Origin: a virus
Reading direction: 5' to 3' (one strand)
IMG/VR virus record: IMGVR_UViG_3300035698_004085
Location: 1-64,000 of that record
DNA: 64,000 nt
Below are positions 35,997 through 44,707 of the stretch, one piece after another. The notes beneath the pieces were generated by a model. It searched no databases. It saw only the letters and a list, made by a program, of their open reading frames with translations, and was not told where the DNA came from. How positions within the stretch are numbered: the first letter of the stretch is position 1; every line of letters begins with the position of its first letter. The position numbers and the translations under genes are program-made.

Positions 35997-36437
35997 ATGG
36001 CTAAGACTTTAGAATGGGCTAATGGAGATATGGTAAGATCGGGGAATAATCAGGGATATTCTTATATTGCTGATAAAGCTAAAACTCAACAAGATGTTGA
36101 ATTAGTGTTAACGACCGATACTCGAAAGTCAACAGGTTTAGGCTGTGGGCTTGATTCACTGATTGGAGATGAGACTATGAGCGCGTTAGAATCATATTCT
36201 CAATTCCCAATTATGTTTGATTTTCAAACGGCTGTTAGGGTTGGCTTAAGCAGATTAAAGGGAGCACAGAGGCGATATTTGTTTGATAAGCGCACGCCAC
36301 AAGAGGTCCTTTATGATTTTTCTCCAGTAGATATGCAGATTGATACGAGTGATTTTAGGAATTTTAAATGGAGACTAGACATTTTGACGGAGGATGGAAC
36401 TTTTGATTTCTCCGTCTCCGGCAGTACTAGGAGTTAA
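35997..36437 (+). CDS. Baseplate wedge protein, gp25-like
   Basis: 146 residues. The layout KAKTQQDVELVLTTDTRKST...GCGLDSL, then a helix with FDFQTAVRVGLSRLKGAQRR and a strand-rich end (FRNFKWRLDILTEDGTFDF), fits gp25-like wedge proteins. The next gene is J/gp6-like, the usual partner, supporting the call. Wedge proteins nucleate sheath assembly on the baseplate. Confidence 0.6.
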   Translation: MAKTLEWANGDMVRSGNNQGYSYIADKAKTQQDVELVLTTDTRKSTGLGCGLDSLIGDETMSALESYSQFPIMFDFQTAVRVGLSRLKGAQRRYLFDKRTPQEVLYDFSPVDMQIDTSDFRNFKWRLDILTEDGTFDFSVSGSTRS

Positions 36438-36439
36438 TA

Positions 36440-37864
36440 ATGCCTGTTGAACGAATTACGTCAGATACTTTTGCCTCGCAATTAGTCTTAGGTATTAATA
36501 GTCGAGATGCTACGATAGATACAAGAATCGGCGGTGTTAGGGATATATTTATAGATCCTCTTTCTGAGGTGTTAGAGAATCAGAATGATAGGGTTGTATA
36601 CTTAAATAACCTATTCAGCTTGAAAAACGCAGGTAAATTAGTACCAGACGATGTTGACGATTTAGTATATAATGAGGGTATTGTTAGGTGGAGTGGCTCA
36701 AGATCTATGACTACGCTTACGTTCTCTCGTACAACGCCCCCTACGGTGGATATAACGGTTCCTATCAGCTTTCCGGTATCAACAACCGTTACTGCGGCTA
36801 CGGGCGTCTCAGTGGTGTTTAGAACGATTGAGACAAAGACTATGTATGCTGCTTCAGCAAGCAGTTACTATAATGCGGATACTGGAAAATACGAATTAGA
36901 AGTTTCATCAGCTAGTATTACTTTAGGGATTTCAGCTCAGGTAGGAGCCTTTACGGTTACTCAAATGAGGCGTCCACTAGCTCAATTCGAAGAAGTAACT
37001 AATACAGTGGTTACTTCTTCAGGTAAGAGTCTTGAAACTAATACAGAGATGGCAGATAGGTATCTGTTACATATTGAAGGATCACAACTAGGATCTCCTG
37101 CTGGTTTAAAAAGCTTTCTTTTGGATACGATAAGCACTGTTGAAGACGCATATATTGTGTATGGAGAGAATACGTCATTAACTCGTGAGCAAGACGATGC
37201 TGGCGCGGTAGATGTTTGGGTTAAGGGATCTATTCCTACGGCTCGCACTTACGTTACTTTGTATAATGGAACTGCGACTTTAAATGCTGTAGACTTTCAA
37301 CCACTCATAAGTGTGTCTTCTGTTTCATCTGTAGCTACGGGGCTTACTTATACAGAGGGAACTGATTATCTTGTGGAAACAGGAGTTGGTGAATACGCAT
37401 ATAGTAAATTAGCGGCTGATGGTATTAGGTGGATTTCTGGTGGATCTCACCCTGCGGTTGGAGATGATCTTGTTATAGTCTATACTTATAATTCTCTTAT
37501 GAATATTTTGACTGCGTTCTTTAAGCAGGGCGAGTACTATTCTTTTGGGTCTGATAGATTGTTTAGGTGGGCACAAGCTCTTTATTTGGAGATTGAAGCG
37601 ACGTTAAAGGTTCGCTCAGGTAATCCTAGTGTTGTTTTAGCCCTGGTTAGAAATGCCGTGTTGACTTATGTAAATGCTTTGAAGTTGAATGATAACGTAG
37701 AAGAATTTGACGTCGATATTTTGGTAGGAAAAATTTATGGGGTTGATAATTGGACGTGGACAACGCTTGCGGTTACAGACGGAACTGGAGTTTCTGACAT
37801 TGAGGTTTCTCCAAAGAATTATGCTCAATTGTTAGAAGCTGATTTTGTTATTAATTTGTCATAG
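36440..37864 (+). CDS. Baseplate J-like (gp6-like) wedge protein
   Basis: 474 residues starting two bases after the gp25-like gene. The start (RIGGVRDIFIDPLSEVLENQ) and the middle (FEEVTNTVVTSSGKSLETNTE, MADRYLLHIEGSQLGSPAGL, VEDAYIVYGEN) follow the baseplate J pattern: a helical start, a beta domain, and the GSP.GLK helix. The C-terminal block is also like J proteins (FDVDILVGKIYGVDNWTW). It forms the dimerising wedge ring around the hub. Confidence 0.75.
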   Translation: MPVERITSDTFASQLVLGINSRDATIDTRIGGVRDIFIDPLSEVLENQNDRVVYLNNLFSLKNAGKLVPDDVDDLVYNEGIVRWSGSRSMTTLTFSRTTPPTVDITVPISFPVSTTVTAATGVSVVFRTIETKTMYAASASSYYNADTGKYELEVSSASITLGISAQVGAFTVTQMRRPLAQFEEVTNTVVTSSGKSLETNTEMADRYLLHIEGSQLGSPAGLKSFLLDTISTVEDAYIVYGENTSLTREQDDAGAVDVWVKGSIPTARTYVTLYNGTATLNAVDFQPLISVSSVSSVATGLTYTEGTDYLVETGVGEYAYSKLAADGIRWISGGSHPAVGDDLVIVYTYNSLMNILTAFFKQGEYYSFGSDRLFRWAQALYLEIEATLKVRSGNPSVVLALVRNAVLTYVNALKLNDNVEEFDVDILVGKIYGVDNWTWTTLAVTDGTGVSDIEVSPKNYAQLLEADFVINLS

Positions 37865-37874
37865 GGGTTATTAG

Positions 37875-38873
37875 ATGGCTAAGTTCCAGACATTCACATA
37901 CGGCTCGTCAGTGTTGTACGGGCTTTATCCGGTAATTGATTTAATTAACCCTACGAGTGGTCCCGTTAGTGGAGGTCAGCCGTTCGTTATTCGAGGTGAC
38001 GGCTTTGACTATGATGATTTTAACGATGATTTTACTGCTGGTGTTTTAAACCTAGCTAAATGGCTGGATATAAGTTCTGGTACGGGTACTGTTGCAACCG
38101 GAAGCTCTCATCTACAATTAAATACTGGCGCTACTGCTGGATCTGTTGCAGGGGTAGAATCATTAAGACCTTTTGTTAACGCTCAATATGAAGCAAGAGT
38201 AAACGTTCCTACTATCTCAGCGTACCCTACTTCATCTGTAGAGCTAGTAAAGCTCTCTTTGTACATTGACGCTAATAATCACGCTGACCTAACTATAAAT
38301 TTAGGAACGTCATCTTCTGACTTGACTTTAGACTGTGATATTTATGTCGGTGGAGTTTTGCTAGAGACTTATTCAACAAGTTGGACTACGGGACTATCTA
38401 CTTTTAAGTTATTGAGGTGGACTAGCGATGTATACTTTTACGCTAATGGTTCTCTAATTTTTAAAAGTGAGAAGTTTACGGCTACAACTGGTACGTATCG
38501 AGTATATTCTTATAACGGAGGTGCCGCTTATAGTATTGTCAATACAGTGGTTGAGAGCATGAACTATGTGCCTTTTGTTGTGTTTGATAATGCGGTTGTT
38601 CATGATTTGTTAGTAGTAAGTAACCAGCGTGCTAGGGGTTTGACTCCACCTAGTTTAGATAAGAAAGACCGAAGTGAAGGCTATGCGGGGCTTGTAGATG
38701 TTTCTATAGTGGGCGGGATAACGGTTACTACTGCTGACTTGTATACGTACTACTATGAAGACGTGCTAACGCTTATGGATAATGAACAGTTTGGGGTAAA
38801 ATTGTCTGATATAACGGATTCTACAGTGAGAACTCCTACAAACGTTTCTAGAGGATTAGGAGGAGGTAAATAA
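37875..38873 (+). CDS. Baseplate/fibre protein with split IPT/TIG domain
   Basis: 332 residues. An IPT/TIG (Ig-like) fold starts at about residue 20 (INPTSGPVSGGQPFVIRGDG), is interrupted by about 190 residues that look like a jelly-roll or LamG-type domain (FNDDFTAGVLNLAKW, then VYFYANGSLIFKSE), and resumes at about 235 (VVFDNAVVHDLLVVSNQRAR, DVSIVGG). The inserted domain may bind sugar or another virion protein. Gene position after the J-like gene suggests an outer baseplate or fibre-attachment part. Confidence 0.5.
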   Translation: MAKFQTFTYGSSVLYGLYPVIDLINPTSGPVSGGQPFVIRGDGFDYDDFNDDFTAGVLNLAKWLDISSGTGTVATGSSHLQLNTGATAGSVAGVESLRPFVNAQYEARVNVPTISAYPTSSVELVKLSLYIDANNHADLTINLGTSSSDLTLDCDIYVGGVLLETYSTSWTTGLSTFKLLRWTSDVYFYANGSLIFKSEKFTATTGTYRVYSYNGGAAYSIVNTVVESMNYVPFVVFDNAVVHDLLVVSNQRARGLTPPSLDKKDRSEGYAGLVDVSIVGGITVTTADLYTYYYEDVLTLMDNEQFGVKLSDITDSTVRTPTNVSRGLGGGK

Positions 38874-41800
38874 TGTCTACCTTTCCTACAGTAGATCGCT
38901 ATTCTAATTTAGTACGGGGAATTATCTCTGGTGACTTTTATGCTAGTGAGGGAATTGTTATACCTTATAGATCTGGCGTAACAACTTTAAGGCTTGAGAC
39001 TTCTTCTCCAAATACTGAATATGGAATTTACGTTAACGAGACTTTTTCAGGGTCTGAAGTTTCAGATGTTAATGGAAATGTAGTATTATCCAGGAAGCTT
39101 CCTCAAGGTGAAGTTACTCTAACGTTGTTGAATCGTAGTACTGGTCAAGAGATAAAGACTTATGTGACGGTTAGAGACTATGCTATTTGGCTTGCGACCT
39201 ATGCTGAAGCTCTAGAAACAATAGACGATAATATTCTTCAGGTTCGTAGCAATGTTTCTATTGAAGATGCTGAGTTGTCGGCGTTACAAGAGGTTTATGG
39301 AAAACCGGTAGACACTTATGCTGATGTTGGTCAGGAAACAGAAGCTTATAGGCATCAGATACATGAGCTAAGACTTGCCTATCGTAACTTTGGCACTCGA
39401 TATAAAGGTTTTGAAGAAGCGATTGCAGAATTTACTCAGGTTCCTCCGTTTGGCTATACTCGTAGAAAATGGGGACCTAATTGGGTTTTAGATCAATCCA
39501 TGCTCATTAATCATAGGTTTAAAGAGAGATCTAATTCTCTTACTAACTCTACGGGAAACATTACTGGGCTTACGCTAGTGGGCGTTGAGCCTGATGTTGT
39601 GTCTAACCCTGGTACTGCTCACGTTATTGACTATACTGTCGCTACAAACGTTCTTACGTGGACGCCAGACGGAGTAGCTGGTCCTACCGTAGAGGCGAAT
39701 GACGGTGAATTGTTTCTTCCAGGTCCTCCAGATTCTCGTCCTGCTTATGCTCTTGGTAGGGATGTTTCAGTAACAGCTTATAGCATTATTGCAGGTGGTG
39801 CTTTAGATAATGACTATATTTATTTAAATATAGATAAAAAGGGAATCGCTGCAATCCAGCTTACGACTGGATTGCCAGCTCCAACTCCTGCAAATGTTGC
39901 TACAGATATTAATTACGAGTTGAGTAATGCTTTAGGAACTTATTTTTTACAATACGGAGCTGCTTATTCAGCTGTTGCTTCTGTGTATAATAGCAAGTTA
40001 TTGATTGATTCTCCTGTAGCAACTGGATCTTCTGTAGAGATTTTAGAAGGAACTGAGAGCGGAGCGGGAGAGCTTTTTGGAATATCACCTGGAGATGTTC
40101 AATTTCCTGCTGGTGAAGTTCTTAATGGAATTGAGTTACATAATTTTGGTGGAACGATTCCTTTTATGGGAACTGCTACGTTAGAGCATACTTATGATGA
40201 TACTTTGACTCCGCCTAATAGCTTAAAGTGGAAATCGACTAATGGAGCTTACGGAGTTTCAGTTAATGTTGATGAAAACGGGTCTTATACTTTAACAGAT
40301 ACAATTGGAGCTACTGTTACGGTTTATTGTTATGTGTCTGAGATGGATACTCAAGCTGGTGCTCCATTAACTACCGTAACTACTTTTTCAATAGGGTTTA
40401 ACCGATACAACGAAAATCTGTTAGAGACTCAAGGTTGTTGGGTTACTATTGACTCTTCTCTATTACCTATTGCTAATCAGACTGACACAATTGTTGTTTA
40501 TGACGACGTAACAGACGGATATACTGAGACTCCTGATTATTGGTTTATAGAGCCTGATCCGCTTATAGCTATTACAACGGTGTTTGCTCCTTCTGATATT
40601 GTTAGGGGAAAAGAGGATGAGCTAGATTCATCACCTGCGTATCGGTGGAGAACGTCAGATTCTTCAAAAGAAACTTCTTATGCTATTATTTCGCACGTTT
40701 TAAAGTTTCCTTTGATAAGCGATACTCCAAGGGGTAGTAACTATCCTCAACAAGACCCTGGGTTATTCTATGATTATGAGGGATACGAGACTAAATTTTC
40801 AGGATGGTTTAAGTCTCTTAGTAGGTTTGGCGCGGTTACTGCTACTTTAGCTTTTTCATTTGATGGAGGAGATAACTGGATTTCTGGCGTTGCTACTACA
40901 ATCAATAGTGATATTGGAACCCACGGCTATGACCATTATACGTATGTAGAATTAAGCACAATAATACCTGCTGATATTCAGTATAGGGAAACTGCGGCTT
41001 TAACCTATGAAGATTCTGGAGTTCTAGCAAGAGTAACGTTTGATTCAGCTTGGGGTTATATTGATGTTTGGTCAGATAGCCTTAACGTAGAGGTGAAATA
41101 TATCTCTTCAAGGTCTTTAACTAATGCTACTGTTGCAAGATCAAGGCATCGTCAATACTTTGGAGAATTAGCTTGGGTATGGGCACCCGAAGAACTAAGC
41201 GTTAACGAGCAAAAGTATATAGGCGTTCCTTATATGGACTCAGACAAGACTACTGTGTATGCGGGAGTTACTCTTACTCATATTGATTCTGATACTCCAA
41301 CAGGTACGGCTTCTTTAGAATATGAATATAACTCTACTCTGAATACAAAGAGACTAAGGTGGATTCCTTCTGGTACAACCTATGGAGCAGGAGTTGGGTG
41401 GTCTTCTATTACAGGTGATGGATCTTACGAGTTGACTGCTCCTGATGCGTCTACAATTACTGTGTCTGTTATTTATGCTATTCTTCCTGTGTTGACTGGC
41501 ACTATGCCTGTTTCTACTTCTAAATCTATTGTTATAAGTAACTCTTCCGTGCATCAAGGACATTCTAGGAAGATTTTGCCTGCTCATTCTGCTTTAGATA
41601 TTTTGGATGTTACTGAATATGACTCTTCTGGCGTTCCAATAAATCTATTCGGCGTTATTACCGAACCTGATTTCTCACTATGTGGTTTGGTGAACGCAGA
41701 AGTAATCTCAGCAGATCCTTTTAAATACGCATATGCTGCTCCAGAATTCTTACCACAAACTGGAGAAGCCTTATCCTTTGCTACTGTAGGTCCTGATGAA

Positions 41801-42592
41801 GTTGCTACTTTAGTTTATTATTCAGACGAAGACCAAACTGAAGCAGTTCTTTACGAAGATGGAATTCCTGTATCAAATGATATGTGGAGCTTTACTGCGG
41901 CAAATACTCTTGCTATTCCTACAACTTGGTTTACCGGAGGTTCTTTAGATGCTTCAGCGGTATTTACACTGGACTATAACCTTCTGTATCAAGTTACTTC
42001 AACAATCTTGGAATTAGACGCTACCTATCAAGATTACATGTGGCTAGCTGACTATTTCTTGTGGGAACGTTTTGATAATGTTCTAGGTGAGTACGCTGCT
42101 GAAACATCGTTAATCTTTAACTTTGATAACGGACAAGCGGTTTTGTCAAAGAAATCAACAGCGGATAAGTCAACTGCTTCATTATGGGTACAAGAAGCAG
42201 CTGAGCTAAGAGAAATACCTAAGCGTTATTGGGATTTTAAGGACGATAAGACTATTCAAATCGAGATTGCATATTTAGTGAATGGTCAATACTACTTAGA
42301 GCACTATGAAAAGCGCGTTTATGAGGAATCTAGACTAACAACTACTTTTGAGCATAGGTCCGCGTCAACTGCTCTTTTGACGGCTTCTGCTACGTGGGAA
42401 GAAGTAGACAAGAACGAGAACATTGAGGTTAACCAGACAGTACCTCACCAGTTCCATCAGCTGCGTTTGTCAATCTCTGGTATAAGGGACTTGAGAGACT
42501 TTAAGATTAGATCAATGGTTCTGAAGGGACTTAAAATGTTTGGGTCAAGCCCTTATGTGCCTGGGTTGACCAATATTTGGAAAGTAGATTAA
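38873..42592 (+). CDS. Large modular baseplate/tail-fibre network protein
   Basis: 1239 residues, starting inside the previous stop (TAATG). Residues about 1-210 hold a beta domain and then a helical segment (AYRHQIHELRLAYRNFG). Several repeated beta modules follow: about 245-300, 420-490 and 790-870 share the pattern GTA...Y.Y...L.W...G....DGSY.L..., while about 310-400 carries the INYEL...YGAAYSAVAS module also seen twice in the sheath. The C-terminal 250 residues (LWVQEAAELREIPKRYWDF, HQLRLSISGIRDLRDFKI) form a further domain. It probably links wedge and fibres, but no named family is certain. Confidence 0.55.
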   Translation: MSTFPTVDRYSNLVRGIISGDFYASEGIVIPYRSGVTTLRLETSSPNTEYGIYVNETFSGSEVSDVNGNVVLSRKLPQGEVTLTLLNRSTGQEIKTYVTVRDYAIWLATYAEALETIDDNILQVRSNVSIEDAELSALQEVYGKPVDTYADVGQETEAYRHQIHELRLAYRNFGTRYKGFEEAIAEFTQVPPFGYTRRKWGPNWVLDQSMLINHRFKERSNSLTNSTGNITGLTLVGVEPDVVSNPGTAHVIDYTVATNVLTWTPDGVAGPTVEANDGELFLPGPPDSRPAYALGRDVSVTAYSIIAGGALDNDYIYLNIDKKGIAAIQLTTGLPAPTPANVATDINYELSNALGTYFLQYGAAYSAVASVYNSKLLIDSPVATGSSVEILEGTESGAGELFGISPGDVQFPAGEVLNGIELHNFGGTIPFMGTATLEHTYDDTLTPPNSLKWKSTNGAYGVSVNVDENGSYTLTDTIGATVTVYCYVSEMDTQAGAPLTTVTTFSIGFNRYNENLLETQGCWVTIDSSLLPIANQTDTIVVYDDVTDGYTETPDYWFIEPDPLIAITTVFAPSDIVRGKEDELDSSPAYRWRTSDSSKETSYAIISHVLKFPLISDTPRGSNYPQQDPGLFYDYEGYETKFSGWFKSLSRFGAVTATLAFSFDGGDNWISGVATTINSDIGTHGYDHYTYVELSTIIPADIQYRETAALTYEDSGVLARVTFDSAWGYIDVWSDSLNVEVKYISSRSLTNATVARSRHRQYFGELAWVWAPEELSVNEQKYIGVPYMDSDKTTVYAGVTLTHIDSDTPTGTASLEYEYNSTLNTKRLRWIPSGTTYGAGVGWSSITGDGSYELTAPDASTITVSVIYAILPVLTGTMPVSTSKSIVISNSSVHQGHSRKILPAHSALDILDVTEYDSSGVPINLFGVITEPDFSLCGLVNAEVISADPFKYAYAAPEFLPQTGEALSFATVGPDEVATLVYYSDEDQTEAVLYEDGIPVSNDMWSFTAANTLAIPTTWFTGGSLDASAVFTLDYNLLYQVTSTILELDATYQDYMWLADYFLWERFDNVLGEYAAETSLIFNFDNGQAVLSKKSTADKSTASLWVQEAAELREIPKRYWDFKDDKTIQIEIAYLVNGQYYLEHYEKRVYEESRLTTTFEHRSASTALLTASATWEEVDKNENIEVNQTVPHQFHQLRLSISGIRDLRDFKIRSMVLKGLKMFGSSPYVPGLTNIWKVD

Positions 42593-42593
42593 A

Positions 42594-43064
42594 ATGAAGT
42601 TTCTATATATTTTAGGGTTTCTATGGGCGCTGCCTATGTCAATTTTTGCTTGGATGCTAATTTTAGTATTATATTTTACAAAACAGATTGAAAAATCCGA
42701 TGTTTCTGATTCGCTTACCTTTATTATTGACCTTAAGAATTCAGGTTGGTTTTGTAAGAAGGCATTTACCGAAAGAGGTTGGTTTGGCTTTGTTCTAGGA
42801 AATACAATATTTTTGGTAGATATTGATGATGAGCGCTATGCGAGGGCTTTAAGGCACGAGCAAGAGCATGTTTATCAAATGTATAAATGCGGGATTTTCT
42901 TCTTTGCTCTGTACATTATTGAGAGCTTGAGGATTTATATGTTTGTTAAAGAGGAACATTCGTACTACGATAACTGGTTTGAAGTTGAAGCTCGTAGGGC
43001 TGCTGGTCAGCCAATCCAGATACCTAAAAGTTTCTGGAAGGATGACCGATGGATTTGGTGGTAG
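42594..43064 (+). CDS. Membrane-associated HExxH metallopeptidase-like protein
   Basis: 156 residues starting two bases after the previous stop. The first 30 residues are a membrane helix (LGFLWALPMSIFAWMLILVL). RHEQEHVYQ at about 89-97 contains HExxH, a zinc-binding and catalytic motif, and a later NWFEVEARRAAG could provide the third ligand Glu. A second hydrophobic stretch (FFFALYIIESL) follows the motif. This is a small integral-membrane or membrane-tethered peptidase-like domain; its target is unknown. Such genes are sometimes found in phage tail regions. Confidence 0.55.
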   Translation: MKFLYILGFLWALPMSIFAWMLILVLYFTKQIEKSDVSDSLTFIIDLKNSGWFCKKAFTERGWFGFVLGNTIFLVDIDDERYARALRHEQEHVYQMYKCGIFFFALYIIESLRIYMFVKEEHSYYDNWFEVEARRAAGQPIQIPKSFWKDDRWIWW

Positions 43065-43104
43065 TGTGTGTTTTGTTAAGATTTATTAAGTTAAGTTTAA
43101 AATC

Positions 43105-43126
43105 CCTACAGAAGGTTTGCTACACT
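43105..43126 (+). promoter_or_regulatory. Late-type promoter candidate P6
   Basis: TTTAAA, three bases, CCTACA (43105-43110), 10 bases, TACACT (43121-43126). An inverted repeat CTACAC/GTGTAG (43120-43136) overlaps the -10 box and the expected transcription start. Confidence 0.5.
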
Positions 43127-43158
43127 TTATGTGTAGATGATTCAAGGAGATTTTAAGA

Positions 43159-43344
43159 ATGGATAACCTAACTAAAGAATGTACGACTTGTAAGGCGTCT
43201 AAGGATCTAGAGGCGTTTGGTAAGCATCCATTAGGGAAGTATGGACGTAAGTCGTCATGTAAAGAATGCGTCAGTTTGTATCAGAAGAACTTATATCAAA
43301 CTCGTAAACTAGAGTTGGAGATCCAAGAGGCTCCAAATGGATAA
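43159..43344 (+). CDS. Zinc-ribbon protein, 61 residues, upstream of HNH gene
   Basis: MDNLTKECTTCKASKDLEAF and then CKEC: one CxxC...CxxC zinc ribbon of the same type as the five in the next gene. AAGGAG lies nine bases before ATG. It ends eight bases inside the start of the HNH gene, in a different frame. It may be a real small partner or the first module of an array that became separated by a frame change. Confidence 0.55.
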   Translation: MDNLTKECTTCKASKDLEAFGKHPLGKYGRKSSCKECVSLYQKNLYQTRKLELEIQEAPNG

Positions 43345-44683
43345 AGTTTTTGATAAAGATGGTTCTGAAGTTTTGACGAAGGTTTGTACTAAGTGTGGAG
43401 AAGAGAAACCATTGGTAGAGTTTCATAAGGATAAAGCTTGCAGGCATGGTTGTCATCCTGTGTGTAAGGCTTGTAAGAGAGTTTATCAGGAGTCTCGTAT
43501 TTATGATTATTCTAAAAATTCTGAACGGGATAGTTTAACATTGAAAGCTTGTACGTGTTGTGGCGAGTCTAGGTTATTAGCGGAGTTTAGCAAGGACAAA
43601 TACCGCAGGGATGGCAGGATTTCAAGGTGTAATGAGTGTGTTAATTCTTCTGAAAAGCTTATTTATGATTATGAAGCAAATTATGAGGGGGATATTTTAA
43701 GGACAAGAGGCTGTACGTTCTGCGGTGAACTTAAGCTACTAGGAGAATTTAACAAGAATAAATTCTCCACAAAGGATGGGAGATCTTCAATGTGTAGGAG
43801 GTGTGAGTCGTCCTGTAGGTTGAAAAAAGATGATTATGATTATGCCACAAATTATGAACAAGATCTTTTAAGGAGGGGAGAGTGTGCGTGCTGCGGAAAA
43901 TCTAAGTTACTAGGGGAGTTTTATAAGGATAAAGCGAGTAGGGGGAACGGCAGGTCTTCAAGGTGCAAAGCTTGTGAAGCTTTTATTACATATGATTATG
44001 AAGCAAATTATGAGAGGGATATTTTAAGGACAAGAGAGTGTACGCGCTGTGGTATCGAAAAACCAATATTTAATTTTTCTAGAAGTAAGCATTGCCTGGG
44101 AGATGGTAGACAGGCTGTGTGTAAGGAATGTTCTAAGATTAGGAGTGTCTTGAGGCGCTCGCTCCCAGGAGTTAGGAGATCAGAGTCCTCAAAAAAGAAG
44201 CTTTATAATGATCGTCCTGAAAACAGAATGCGAAGGCTTAGAGTACAGAAGGCATACAGTCAGACTCCTTCATCAAGAGAGTTGACGCGGTTACGCTCCA
44301 GAAAAAGGGGAAAGACACCTAGGGGCAGGCTAGCTTCGAGTATGAAGAATGGACTCAGGTCTTCGTTAGGCTGTCAAAAGGCAGGTAGACACTGGGAAGG
44401 TCTTGTTGGTTGGACAATTGATGAGGCTTTATCTCATTGGGAGAGTGAAGGCCTATTACTTCCTCATCCTGTAACTGGTGAGGAAATGGTCTTAGGCAAG
44501 TCTGCAATAGACATACATCATATTGTTCCACAGCAGACTTTTAAATATGAGACGGCTGAAGATCCTGAGTTTAAACAATGCTGGGCAATGACTAATTTAC
44601 AACCTATTTGGCGTGATGATCATAAGAAGATTAATCATCATGATATAATTAATCTAATAAAAGTGTGTAAAGATAATCTATAG
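43337..44683 (+). CDS. HNH endonuclease with five tandem zinc ribbons
   Basis: 448 residues. Residues about 15-265 carry five CxxC...CxxC modules (for example CTKCGEEKPLVEF, CTCCGESRLLAEF, CACCGKSKLLGEF), separated by linkers containing YDYEANYE and similar. Residues about 270-340 are Arg/Lys-rich and likely bind DNA. The C-terminal domain has DIHHIVPQQTFK and NLQPIWRDDHKKINHHD, an HNH nuclease motif with its metal-binding His and Asn residues. Such free-standing HNH genes behave as homing endonucleases, so this is probably a mobile element inserted between baseplate and fibre genes. The repeated ribbons look recently duplicated. Confidence 0.8.
   Translation: MDKVFDKDGSEVLTKVCTKCGEEKPLVEFHKDKACRHGCHPVCKACKRVYQESRIYDYSKNSERDSLTLKACTCCGESRLLAEFSKDKYRRDGRISRCNECVNSSEKLIYDYEANYEGDILRTRGCTFCGELKLLGEFNKNKFSTKDGRSSMCRRCESSCRLKKDDYDYATNYEQDLLRRGECACCGKSKLLGEFYKDKASRGNGRSSRCKACEAFITYDYEANYERDILRTRECTRCGIEKPIFNFSRSKHCLGDGRQAVCKECSKIRSVLRRSLPGVRRSESSKKKLYNDRPENRMRRLRVQKAYSQTPSSRELTRLRSRKRGKTPRGRLASSMKNGLRSSLGCQKAGRHWEGLVGWTIDEALSHWESEGLLLPHPVTGEEMVLGKSAIDIHHIVPQQTFKYETAEDPEFKQCWAMTNLQPIWRDDHKKINHHDIINLIKVCKDNL
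43664..44044 (+). repeat. Direct repeat pair within zinc-ribbon array
   Basis: The 54-base segments 43664-43717 and 43991-44044 differ at only three positions, and both encode the linker YDYEANYE.DILRTR plus the first Cys of the next ribbon. A more diverged copy lies between them near 43840. This points to recent duplication of ribbon units. Confidence 0.8.
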
Positions 44684-44707
44684 TTATCAATAAGGAGCTA
44701 GAATACA

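Noticed and set aside
43159-44683. Single HNH gene broken by frameshift
   Set aside because: The HNH gene has its own ATG and the upstream ORF its own promoter and ribosome site; kept as two genes, with the split possibility noted.
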